DNA of 60,494 bases, taken from contig SEIO01000018.1 in NCBI GenBank assembly GCA_004145795.1, forward strand, positions 1 to 60,494. The letters run 5' to 3'. A program made the position numbers and the translations under genes. Shown here one piece after another: positions 34,028-42,084 of this stretch. Numbering within the stretch: the first letter of the stretch is position 1; every line of letters begins with the position of its first letter. The notes under the pieces are model-generated. The model saw nothing but the letters and a program-made list of their open reading frames with translations. It ran no database searches and was not told the origin of the DNA. The stretch comes from Lentibacillus lipolyticus (GTDB taxonomy: Bacteria > Bacillota > Bacilli > Bacillales > Amphibacillaceae).

Positions 34028-34051
34028 GGAAGAGGCTATATTACGTTCGAT

Positions 34052-34609
34052 TTATTCATACTCGGACGTGTCGATGAAAAACAACTGAATAACATAAACC
34101 AGTAGCAATACACCAATAAAAAGCGAGCCCCATCCAAGTGTTTTTTGCTCCACTTCCAAGTAATTATTGCAGAGTTGACTGTCCGCGCCAATATACAGCC
34201 ATGCCATGAAAGAAAACATGGCAACGAAGAATCCAAAAACCAATTTTTGCCCAGCCGCTCCAATTTTCTTCCAGCTGTCCCTCAGAGGTACACCAGCCAA
34301 AAACGGCAGACTAGCAAATTTAAACCATTCGACCATTTGTAACGTGATCGCTTCATCCATCGCGCGCGGTACCATCCAATAGCTCCAGATAATCATAAAC
34401 AAAAGAATACCAGGGATGCCATTTGCATTCCACTTACGGAAAAAGCCGGGGAACTTCAGCTGGAAGAAGCGCCCCATTAATAGTCCTGAAATGACTAAAA
34501 GGGTCATTTGCATGTGCATATGCACGATCATGACCGATTCCATTATAGCAGCGACTGGCGGCAAAATCAGAAAGATAAACAACAGCAGCCCATAGAATGA
34601 CTGTTTCAT
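34052..34609 (-). CDS. Membrane protein coupled to Sco
   Basis: A 185-residue protein with about five membrane segments. HMHMQMTLLVISGLLMG in the second segment gives a His/Met-rich face that could bind copper or haem. The ATG overlaps the stop of the Sco gene at ATGA, so the two are translationally coupled. I do not recognise a named family; similar multi-pass proteins accompany ba3-type oxidases in Bacillaceae. A role in oxidase assembly is inferred from the neighbourhood. Confidence 0.68.
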   Translation of the reverse strand: MKQSFYGLLLFIFLILPPVAAIMESVMIVHMHMQMTLLVISGLLMGRFFQLKFPGFFRKWNANGIPGILLFMIIWSYWMVPRAMDEAITLQMVEWFKFASLPFLAGVPLRDSWKKIGAAGQKLVFGFFVAMFSFMAWLYIGADSQLCNNYLEVEQKTLGWGSLFIGVLLLVYVIQLFFIDTSEYE

Positions 34610-35247
34610 CCGTTATCATCTCCCTGTGCTGCCAATATATCATTTACTTTGGAGGCAGCTTCATCAACTAACGTATAATCCATCACTTGCTGCAAATGAC
34701 CTGATTTGTCAATCAAATAAAACGCACTGTTATGTGTGAAATCACCATTGTCATTCGGAATAACAATGACACCCAATTCATCAAGAAGGGATTGCAGTTC
34801 CTTTTTATTATTAATTCTTGCCATGCGCCACGTTTCCCCGTCACTGTCAAAATAGCCTCGATATTTTTTTAATGTCGCAGGGTCGTCTCGTTCCGGGTCA
34901 AAGCTGATACTTAGAAAAACGATATCCTCCCCAATATACTCATCCGGTATCTGGTTATATACACTTGCCATGTTCATTTCCAGTTGTGGACAAACAGTGG
35001 TGCAGCTGGTATACATAAACGTGACAAATACATATCTTCCATCAGCAAATTCGTCAAATGTATACGTGCGTTCCTTGCTGTCCTCCAAGGTAACGGAAGG
35101 GAATGCAGGTTTCTCCTGCATAATGTCATAGGTTCGCGCACTTTCCGCTGTGAACGCTCGGAATCCGTCTGTCCCAATATAGAACAGCACAAAGCCAAAA
35201 ATGATGACAGCTATTATTGCAATTGTAGTATGCCGGCTTTTGATCAT
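34606..35247 (-). CDS. Sco-family copper chaperone
   Basis: About 213 residues with an N-terminal membrane anchor and an extracytoplasmic thioredoxin-like domain. The copper ligands of Sco/SenC are present: CxxxC in TSCTTVCPQLE and the distal His in FTHNSAFYLID. Sco delivers or reduces copper for the CuA site of cytochrome oxidase subunit II. The ATG at 35247 follows GGGATG; a GTG at 35256 is possible. It is transcribed in the same direction as the ba3 oxidase but separated from it by a repeat-filled gap. Confidence 0.88.
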   Translation of the reverse strand: MIKSRHTTIAIIAVIIFGFVLFYIGTDGFRAFTAESARTYDIMQEKPAFPSVTLEDSKERTYTFDEFADGRYVFVTFMYTSCTTVCPQLEMNMASVYNQIPDEYIGEDIVFLSISFDPERDDPATLKKYRGYFDSDGETWRMARINNKKELQSLLDELGVIVIPNDNGDFTHNSAFYLIDKSGHLQQVMDYTLVDEAASKVNDILAAQGDDNG

Positions 35248-35385
35248 GACGATCACATCCCAAAGAATTTTTACAGTAGGCTACTTTCGAAAAGACTGCT
35301 GATTTCAGAGAATAAAAACCCGTTAAACCATTTCTACAAACAGCGACACACTTTGAAAAAATTTTGAGTGCTATGACACCACTCC

Positions 35386-35548
35386 GGCAATCTACTTCGC
35401 TTTCCATGGGCACGGCCTCAGCCTCGGGCCAACAGGACGTTGGTCACGAAGGCGCCCGCACAGGACGTGGCGTTCTTAGCCTTTGAACCACGCTTTCTGC
35501 GGAGTCTTCGGACGCGTGCTGTTCCCATAGGAGTCTGCGTAGATTGCC
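35386..35548. repeat. GC-rich hairpin repeat, copy 4
   Basis: A 163-base palindrome with perfect ten-base arms GGCAATCTAC/GTAGATTGCC, inner GCTTTCCATGGG facing CCCATAGGAGTC, and an internal module (CTCGGGCCAACAGGACGTTG) shared with copy 3. The inner box change GCGGG to ATGGG is matched on the other side (CCCAT), as expected if pairing is maintained. Confidence 0.88.
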
Positions 35549-35670
35549 TCCGCTGACATTGAATTTCAATGCGACACTCCAGCGGGAAAGGAACAGTCTG
35601 ATGACCCCTCGGGCGAACGATAGTGAGTGAGGAGGCTGATGCGTTCCCCGCGGAAAGCGAGTATTTTTCG
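35549..35670. repeat. GC-rich hairpin repeat, copy 5 (inverted)
   Basis: A second, more diverged element directly after copy 4. It contains CTCCAGCGGGAAAGG and, on the far side, GTTCCCCGCGGAAAGCGAG, the reverse of the family core. Copies 4 and 5 account for most of the 580-base gap 35248-35829; no gene is supported there. Confidence 0.7.
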
Positions 35671-35829
35671 CAGCGCTGAGCTAGCACTCATTTTCGATAG
35701 AATTGAAGGAGAATAATCAAAGAGTTATGTCGCAGTTTCTATCAACTCCATCAAACAAAAACATATACAAAACAGCCTTATGGAAAGAGATAGTCCTAAA
35801 CTAGCGGACTATCTCTTTATGTGATGGTT

Positions 35830-37509
35830 CTACCATGTCTTAATTGGCGGTGATCCTGGAGGTCCGTTCACGACAAAGTCAACAATTGGTATGACATATG
35901 CCATGGCGACAACCATCAGCATCAGGATAATCCAGAGACTCCAGCGTTCCGTCCACAATGGCGTTGGCGACTCATCGTCTTCCGATTCACCAATCGGGAA
36001 TTCCGTTTCGCCTTTTGGTGCAAAGAACATCATGTTAAATACAGCATATACCTGGATAATGACGCCGAGTAAAAGTAAAGTTGCTCCAATTCCCATGACA
36101 TATTCGTATGGAATCCAGCTCAACGCTGTCTCATGGTCGCCATAAGTTGTATAGGACGTGCGCCTTGGATCACCCAATAGGCCAACCAAATGCTGTGAAC
36201 CGGACATCAGTATCATTCCGACTGTCCAGGTGATTGTCTGAATGATTCCCAATTTATTCATCTGCAGTGTCAGTTTACGTTTTGAAATGAACGGGATCAG
36301 CCAGTAACAGATACCGAAGAAGGTAAGTACAACCGACACACCGACCGTTATATGAAAGTGTCCAACAACCCACAGTGTATTGTGAATAACTTGGTTAATT
36401 TGGTTACTTGTGTTAATTAGTCCGCCTGCACCACCAGGAATAAAAGCAATCATCGCAATCATTGGCGCCAGGAAGCGAACATCGCCCCAAGGGAGTTTCT
36501 TAAACCATCCGAACAGCCCTCTTCCGCCATGCCTGCGTCCGGCACGTTCCAGCACTGCGAACATCGCAAATGCCGTCATCAAGGAAGGGAAAGCAATTGA
36601 TACACTCATGAACACGTGCAGGAATTTAACCGTTTCCGTTATACCTGGGTCAATGATTTGGTGGTGGAATCCTCCAGGTATATTCAAAATGACAAGCAGG
36701 ATGACAACAACCCTTGCCAATTTATCACTGAATAATCTTCCGCCAACAATTTTCGGAAGAGCCACATACCATGCTGATGACGCGACAACGTACCATATAT
36801 TAACCAGTGTGTGACCGAAACTCCAGAATAGTGTGCGGCTCACCATGACATTGATCGTTTCTTTCCAGCCTAATGACCATGGAATAAGGGTCAATACTTC
36901 ATACGTGACACCCAAACTTCCGAAGAACCAAAGAACAAACACACCCATCGTAAAGAATGCAAACAGTGGCGTTACCTGGCCTTTATGATTTTTCCTCCAA
37001 TGATTATAGTTAATGAATACACCGAAGCAGTTTGCCCAAATTCCCAGTACGATGAATACCAAACCTATATAAAATACAGGTGATGCTGCCATCGGTGGAT
37101 AGAATGTGTATAGAACTGACGCTTCATTTGCTAATATAGTGGCAACGACAAGTACAACACCGATTAGAATCAGACCAAATCCAGTCCAGGCTAGTTTCCG
37201 GACCTTCGGAAGCAATCCACCGATCGTATGCGAAAATCCGGAATATAAATAACCGATCGTAAATGCTGCCGTGAAAATAAGAATCAGTAAAATACCATGC
37301 GCGGTCAACACCTGATAATAATTCAGCCATGCTGGTAATTCCATGAGTCCTGCCCGCTGAAGTCCCTGCAGCAAACCAAGAATTCCGCCGATAAGCAATG
37401 TAATAAAAGCTACTGACAAATAGGATTTCGCTATTCTGGCATCTTCCTGATTCAGCCCAAACATTTTTTTCGGGTCATCATAAATAATATCTCTTAGCGG
37501 CTTTGCCAT
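35830..37509 (-). CDS. ba3-type cytochrome oxidase subunit I
   Basis: The catalytic subunit of a type B haem-copper oxidase that reduces oxygen to water. 559 residues, about 13 membrane segments. Visible ligands are His in TAHGILLILIF, His in SFGHTLVNIWYV (CuB region) with the HH of GGFHHQI, and the His pair in VVGHFHITVG. The ATG follows an AAAGGAG site, 12 bases after subunit II. Such oxidases have high oxygen affinity, consistent with the Fnr/Crp-type promoter upstream of the operon. Confidence 0.93.
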   Translation of the reverse strand: MAKPLRDIIYDDPKKMFGLNQEDARIAKSYLSVAFITLLIGGILGLLQGLQRAGLMELPAWLNYYQVLTAHGILLILIFTAAFTIGYLYSGFSHTIGGLLPKVRKLAWTGFGLILIGVVLVVATILANEASVLYTFYPPMAASPVFYIGLVFIVLGIWANCFGVFINYNHWRKNHKGQVTPLFAFFTMGVFVLWFFGSLGVTYEVLTLIPWSLGWKETINVMVSRTLFWSFGHTLVNIWYVVASSAWYVALPKIVGGRLFSDKLARVVVILLVILNIPGGFHHQIIDPGITETVKFLHVFMSVSIAFPSLMTAFAMFAVLERAGRRHGGRGLFGWFKKLPWGDVRFLAPMIAMIAFIPGGAGGLINTSNQINQVIHNTLWVVGHFHITVGVSVVLTFFGICYWLIPFISKRKLTLQMNKLGIIQTITWTVGMILMSGSQHLVGLLGDPRRTSYTTYGDHETALSWIPYEYVMGIGATLLLLGVIIQVYAVFNMMFFAPKGETEFPIGESEDDESPTPLWTERWSLWIILMLMVVAMAYVIPIVDFVVNGPPGSPPIKTW

Positions 37510-37521
37510 GCTATCACTCCT

Positions 37522-37983
37522 TTACTTCACCGTAATCTCCGTTGACATCAGCTGGTGCCCTGTTCCGCAGTATTCGTTGCACAACACGAGATAACTGCCA
37601 GGTTCATCAAATGTATGCGTGATTTTTTGAATATGCCCGGGCATTACCATTGCGTTCACGTTTGTTCCCGCAATTTGAAACCCGTGCGTGACATCTTTAG
37701 AAGTCATCGTAAATGTCACTTCCGCTCCTGCAGGCACTTCAATATCACCAGGGTTAAATGAAAAGGCCTGAAGTGTCATAATCACTTCATATTGGTTTTC
37801 ACCACGCTTGTAAACTCCGGGCTCATCAAACGGTTCTGTTTCATCTACTTTTTGCGGGTCAACCGTGTCCATGTTGCTCGGTGGTCCCATTCCAAGCGCG
37901 AAGCCTTGATAACCAACAATCACCATAAATACAACAAGAATACCGGCACTTAACGCTAGCCATATTTCTTCCAGACGATGCAT
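37522..37983 (-). CDS. ba3-type cytochrome oxidase subunit II
   Basis: 153 residues: one N-terminal membrane helix and a cupredoxin domain outside the membrane that takes electrons from cytochrome c. The CuA site is complete: His in KDVTHGFQ, then Cys and Cys in LCNEYCGTGH, with the His and Met (GHQLM). The small size with a single helix is typical of the ba3 class. The ATG follows an AAGGGGGG site and the gene lies 12 bases after the subunit IIa gene. Confidence 0.93.
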   Translation of the reverse strand: MHRLEEIWLALSAGILVVFMVIVGYQGFALGMGPPSNMDTVDPQKVDETEPFDEPGVYKRGENQYEVIMTLQAFSFNPGDIEVPAGAEVTFTMTSKDVTHGFQIAGTNVNAMVMPGHIQKITHTFDEPGSYLVLCNEYCGTGHQLMSTEITVK

Positions 37984-37995
37984 ACTGTTCCCCCC

Positions 37996-38139
37996 TTAAA
38001 CTCTTTCCATATAAAGCCAGAACACACCGGCCCACATGACCACAATAATAGCGGCAACGATTAGCACGGATGCAAATGTGCCTCGTAATGACTTCTCATC
38101 ACTGTTATGTTTTGGAGCACTCTGTTTTAATGAATCCAT
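37996..38139 (-). CDS. Cytochrome oxidase subunit IIa
   Basis: A 47-residue protein: a charged N-terminus (MDSLKQSAPKHNSDEKSLRG) and one membrane helix (about residues 21-44, ending FWLYMERV). Size, single helix and position directly before subunit II match subunit IIa of ba3 oxidases, which supplies the helix missing from subunit II. The ATG at 38139 follows a GAGGAGGGAG site. It is the first gene of the oxidase operon. Confidence 0.82.
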   Translation of the reverse strand: MDSLKQSAPKHNSDEKSLRGTFASVLIVAAIIVVMWAGVFWLYMERV

Positions 38140-38172
38140 TTATACTCCCTCCTCATGATTAGGTTCACCTAT

Positions 38173-38237
38173 ATCATAGCCAGTGAACCACACAGTTGAA
38201 GTGAACTGTATCACAGGAGGGTGTGATTTCTATTACA
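38173..38237 (-). promoter_or_regulatory. Tandem Crp/Fnr-box promoter of the ba3 oxidase
   Basis: On the minus strand two boxes lie 22 bases apart: TGTAA-TAGAAA-TCACA (38237-38222) and TGTGA-TACAGT-TCACT (38215-38200). A TATGAT -10 hexamer at 38178-38173 puts the nearer box exactly at -41.5 and the farther at -63.5, a class II plus class I arrangement. The predicted start is near 38166, 27 bases before the first gene. Confidence 0.8.
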
Positions 38238-38279
38238 CCTGCCACAGGATTTTGTCTGCATTACTTTTTTCGCGCAAAG

Positions 38280-38314
38280 AAAAAAGCCAAACCCTTGATA
38301 TACCAGGGTTTGGC
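38280..38314 (-). terminator. Terminator of addB-addA
   Basis: On the minus strand a perfect ten-base stem GCCAAACCCT/AGGGTTTGGC is followed by T6, 45 bases past addA. Confidence 0.9.
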
Positions 38315-38358
38315 CGTAATGGCACAAAATATTTCCGTTGTAACATTTTCGCCACAAA

Positions 38359-41300
38359 TCAATGTTTCATTTCCAGTTCAATCTGACTGGAAAAGAAATA
38401 AAGATATGCCGCTTTAACTGGCTTTTTCCAAATACGCTCAAGTGCTTCTTGATACAATGTCATCTGCACGTCATATCGTTTACGCAGGTTTTCGATGACG
38501 CTATCCGTTACTTCTTCCGTGATGGTATCCGTTTTGTAATCAAGAATTGCCCAGCCTTCTTCCATAGGAATGACACAGTCAATGACACCCTGGAGCAGCA
38601 CTTGCTCCTCGGTTTCACCTGTCCAGTTGGCATACACTTCACTTGCAGGCAGGGTCAAACTGAACGGCACTTCCCGATAGACGTTCGCTGCGTTCATTAC
38701 CTTCTGCCCGATGGCTGTTCGGAAGAATTGTGCAATAGCGTCTTCATCAATTGCGTCAGCTTCTTGCCGGGTTAAAAATTCCCCTTCCACCAGCGACTCT
38801 ACAAATGCAGTAATCTCTTCAGGCTGCAGCGGCTTTGTCAATGGAATATGCTGCATCACTGTATGCATGGCGGTTCCTCGTTCTGCGGCCGAAATTTCTT
38901 TTTGCTGCTGCATAAACGCGGGGCGTCTGACGATTGGCGGCTGGTGTTTGGCGATTAGCTGATCACTGCTGTACGCATCCTTTTGTTCGCGCTGACGTTT
39001 GAGCTCGGTTACCGTTTGCTTGGAACGGGCTCGCGCCGCCTGCTCATAAGGATAGCGGTACGACAGACGATTGGCTACCGCCTCCGTGTAGGCATTTTCC
39101 TCCAGCTCCAGTGGTTCCCAGTTTATTAGTTTTTCTGTTAGCTGACTGTCAGCCAGATCAGATTCCTCTTCCAAGTCTGTATAGGCACTTCCATGCACCA
39201 CCGCCACATTCCATTGCGACGGGTCAATGCGGATTTCCTCCAGTACTTTATCGGTTAGACTTTCCGTCCGAAGTGCCTCATTCTGCTTATGCCGGATTAA
39301 CGCCGGGCCGACCCAATCCAGGTAGGATTTTGACTTCACCCGATAATGTGCGGGCAGAATCCAGTAGGCATGATCCACCATTTGCTCCCAAGTCTCTTGT
39401 TTTTTAGCAAAAGAAGCAACACTACCAACCATTAGCAGTTTTTCTTTCGCACGTGTCATGGCAACATATAAGACGCGCATTTCCTCCGCGAGCAATTCCC
39501 GCCGCTTCTCCTGTTTCATCGCATGGTAATACAGTGTCGGGTACGTGATCCGTTTCACCGGGTCAATATATTTGCTGGCCATTCCGAGGTCTTTATGGAG
39601 CAAATACCGTTCATTCAAATCCTGCATATTAAATTGCTTATCCATTGCACCAAGCACAACAACCGGAAATTCCAACCCTTTGCTTTTATGAATCGTCATA
39701 ATCCGGACAACGTCTTCTTGTTCACTCAACGCACGGGCAGCCCCTAAGTCGTCACCGCGTTCCTCCATCTGTTCAATGAATCGCAAAAAGCGGAACAGTC
39801 CACGGAATGAGGTTGTTTCATACCCGCGCGCCCTGTCATATAATGCTCTTAAATTAGCTTGACGCTGCCGTCCTCCCGGCATACCGCCAACGAAATCATA
39901 GTAACCTGTTTCTCTGTAAATCTGCCAGATTAGTTCCGAGAGTGCCCCTTGACGTGATGCCAGACGATAACGGGCAAGATTGTCCAGAAAACGATCAGCC
40001 TTCGCCGCAGTCGCATCCGTACTTTGACGGCGGAATGCCTTTAATGCGTCATAATAGGTTCCCTTTCTGTCAGCTAAACGAATCCGGCCAAGATCTTCTT
40101 CATTCATCCCGACAATCGGCGACTTCAAGACAGAGGCAAGCGGAATATCCTGTCTGGGGTTGTCGATTACTTTCAAAAAGTTCAGCATGACTTTTACTTC
40201 GATGGCGTCAAAGTAACCAGTCGACAAGTCGGCATATACGGGTATTCCTTGTTTTTTCAGTTCATCCATGATCGTCGGTGCCCAATTCATCGAACGCAAT
40301 AAAATGACCATATCACGATATTGCACATCCCGCTGTGCAGCAATGGATTTATCATACACTTGCATCGGGGTCGTTCCGTTTTTACCAATCCATTCCTTCA
40401 CTTTCTCGGCATATGCCCTTGCTTCCAACTGTGCCTTTTCCAGATCCTGATAGTTCTCTTCTTCCGGAGATGTTGGCTCCGATTCATCGGGAGCCTCCCT
40501 GTCAATGATGATGAGTTCAGGCTCCGGTTCAGCATGCGGAACGGAATCATACATGGCATTGCCGTAGATTAATTCCGCATCCTCGTCATAGTTGATTTCA
40601 CCTACATCCTCGTCCAGAATCTGCCGGAAAATATAGTTCGTGCCTGAAAGCACTTCTTCCCGGCTGCGAAAATTACTGGCCAGATCAATGCGTGCAGCAG
40701 GACTGGCCGCATCCGCAAAACGCTTGTATTTATCAATAAACAGTGATGGTTCCGCATGACGGAAACGATAAATGCTCTGCTTGACATCGCCGACCATAAA
40801 CATGTTGCCCGGCCCGTCCTGATCACTCATAAGTGACAGAATCGTTTCCTGGACAAGGTTGGTATCCTGATATTCATCAACAAGCAGTTCGGAAAATTGC
40901 TCACGCAGATTCAATGCCACATGAGAAGGGTTTATATGGCCCGGTTCTGATGTTTCATCTGCTAATAAACGCAAACAATAATGCTCCAGGTCAGAAAAAT
41001 CAACAATCGCCCGCTCCCGTTTTTCTTCACTAAACCGGTGCCTGAATTGTTTGACCAGCTCGGCCAGATGCCTGATAACCGGTGCCAGTTCCTGCATGTC
41101 TGCTACGTGGCTCGCCAGATTACGGCTGAACCACTTTTCCTTCATGTCATTCCAGCGTTTTTTGTACCGATCCCGTACATTTTTTACTTTTTCCTTTTTC
41201 TTCTCATCACAGTCAGCTTTCTTGCCGGATAAGCGCGTAAACGAACTTGCGGCCATATATGCCTGCAGTTCATCCCACGAATGAAGGCGGGCACGGGCTT

Positions 41301-42084
41301 GTTCCAGATTGGAAAAGTCGGCTTCCACCGTATCTGCGTAGTGATAGGGACCGTCCGTTTCCCTTGTCACTTCAAGTGCAAGCTGCATTTCCTGCTCCAT
41401 AGCATCCAGCTCAGCCTTGATTTCTTTTTCAATGATATGCAGCCAATCCAAATCTTCCTCCTGCCAGTCTTCAGGTATATCGTACACATCACTGAGTCCT
41501 TCGAGCCATGATTCCGGCCATGGGTTCTGCATAGCGAAATCGTACAGTTTCAGGATGAGTTTTTCCATATCCGCATCACTGCGATCACTGGAAAAGCGAT
41601 CAGCAACTGCAAAGAAACGCTGCTGTTCCTGCCCTTCTTTTCCATACCATTCCTCAAATAAGTCATCGATTACTTCTTGTCTGATCAACTCCGCTTCCAT
41701 GTCATCCGCAATCCGGAAAGACGGATCGATATCAAGCAGATAAGCATACTTCCTGACAATATCAAGGCAAAAGGAGTGGAGCGTCGATATGGAGGCACGC
41801 TGCAAGAGCGACAGCTGTTTTTTTAAATGGAGCGAGGCCGGGTTTTCTGCCAGTTTTGCTTCCAATGCCTGGCCGACACGGCTGCGCATCTCCTGAGCTG
41901 CTGCATTCGTGAAGGTGACCACTAGAAGCGAATCAATATCAACAGGATTATCCTGCCGGGTCAGTTTTTGAATAATGCGCTCGACCAAGACAGCTGTTTT
42001 TCCCGACCCTGCGGCAGCAGCAACCAGGACATCTTTCCCGTCCGTATATATCGCTTCTTCCTGCTTTCTGGTCCATCCAGCCAT
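38359..42084 (-). CDS. addA: ATP-dependent helicase/nuclease subunit A
   Basis: The UvrD-like helicase-nuclease subunit of AddAB, which resects double-strand breaks for recombination, the Gram-positive counterpart of RecBCD. About 1241 residues. Walker A is AAAAGSGKT near residue 25, helicase motif II is VDEYQDTN, and the C-terminal RecB-type nuclease holds GVIDCVI ... LDYKTD. I choose the ATG at 42084, whose first bases overlap the addB stop (TGATG), because GGGGGA lies six bases upstream; ATG at 42090 sits too near it. AddA pairs with AddB and is also needed for processing of transforming DNA. Confidence 0.97.
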   Translation of the reverse strand: MAGWTRKQEEAIYTDGKDVLVAAAAGSGKTAVLVERIIQKLTRQDNPVDIDSLLVVTFTNAAAQEMRSRVGQALEAKLAENPASLHLKKQLSLLQRASISTLHSFCLDIVRKYAYLLDIDPSFRIADDMEAELIRQEVIDDLFEEWYGKEGQEQQRFFAVADRFSSDRSDADMEKLILKLYDFAMQNPWPESWLEGLSDVYDIPEDWQEEDLDWLHIIEKEIKAELDAMEQEMQLALEVTRETDGPYHYADTVEADFSNLEQARARLHSWDELQAYMAASSFTRLSGKKADCDEKKKEKVKNVRDRYKKRWNDMKEKWFSRNLASHVADMQELAPVIRHLAELVKQFRHRFSEEKRERAIVDFSDLEHYCLRLLADETSEPGHINPSHVALNLREQFSELLVDEYQDTNLVQETILSLMSDQDGPGNMFMVGDVKQSIYRFRHAEPSLFIDKYKRFADAASPAARIDLASNFRSREEVLSGTNYIFRQILDEDVGEINYDEDAELIYGNAMYDSVPHAEPEPELIIIDREAPDESEPTSPEEENYQDLEKAQLEARAYAEKVKEWIGKNGTTPMQVYDKSIAAQRDVQYRDMVILLRSMNWAPTIMDELKKQGIPVYADLSTGYFDAIEVKVMLNFLKVIDNPRQDIPLASVLKSPIVGMNEEDLGRIRLADRKGTYYDALKAFRRQSTDATAAKADRFLDNLARYRLASRQGALSELIWQIYRETGYYDFVGGMPGGRQRQANLRALYDRARGYETTSFRGLFRFLRFIEQMEERGDDLGAARALSEQEDVVRIMTIHKSKGLEFPVVVLGAMDKQFNMQDLNERYLLHKDLGMASKYIDPVKRITYPTLYYHAMKQEKRRELLAEEMRVLYVAMTRAKEKLLMVGSVASFAKKQETWEQMVDHAYWILPAHYRVKSKSYLDWVGPALIRHKQNEALRTESLTDKVLEEIRIDPSQWNVAVVHGSAYTDLEEESDLADSQLTEKLINWEPLELEENAYTEAVANRLSYRYPYEQAARARSKQTVTELKRQREQKDAYSSDQLIAKHQPPIVRRPAFMQQQKEISAAERGTAMHTVMQHIPLTKPLQPEEITAFVESLVEGEFLTRQEADAIDEDAIAQFFRTAIGQKVMNAANVYREVPFSLTLPASEVYANWTGETEEQVLLQGVIDCVIPMEEGWAILDYKTDTITEEVTDSVIENLRKRYDVQMTLYQEALERIWKKPVKAAYLYFFSSQIELEMKH

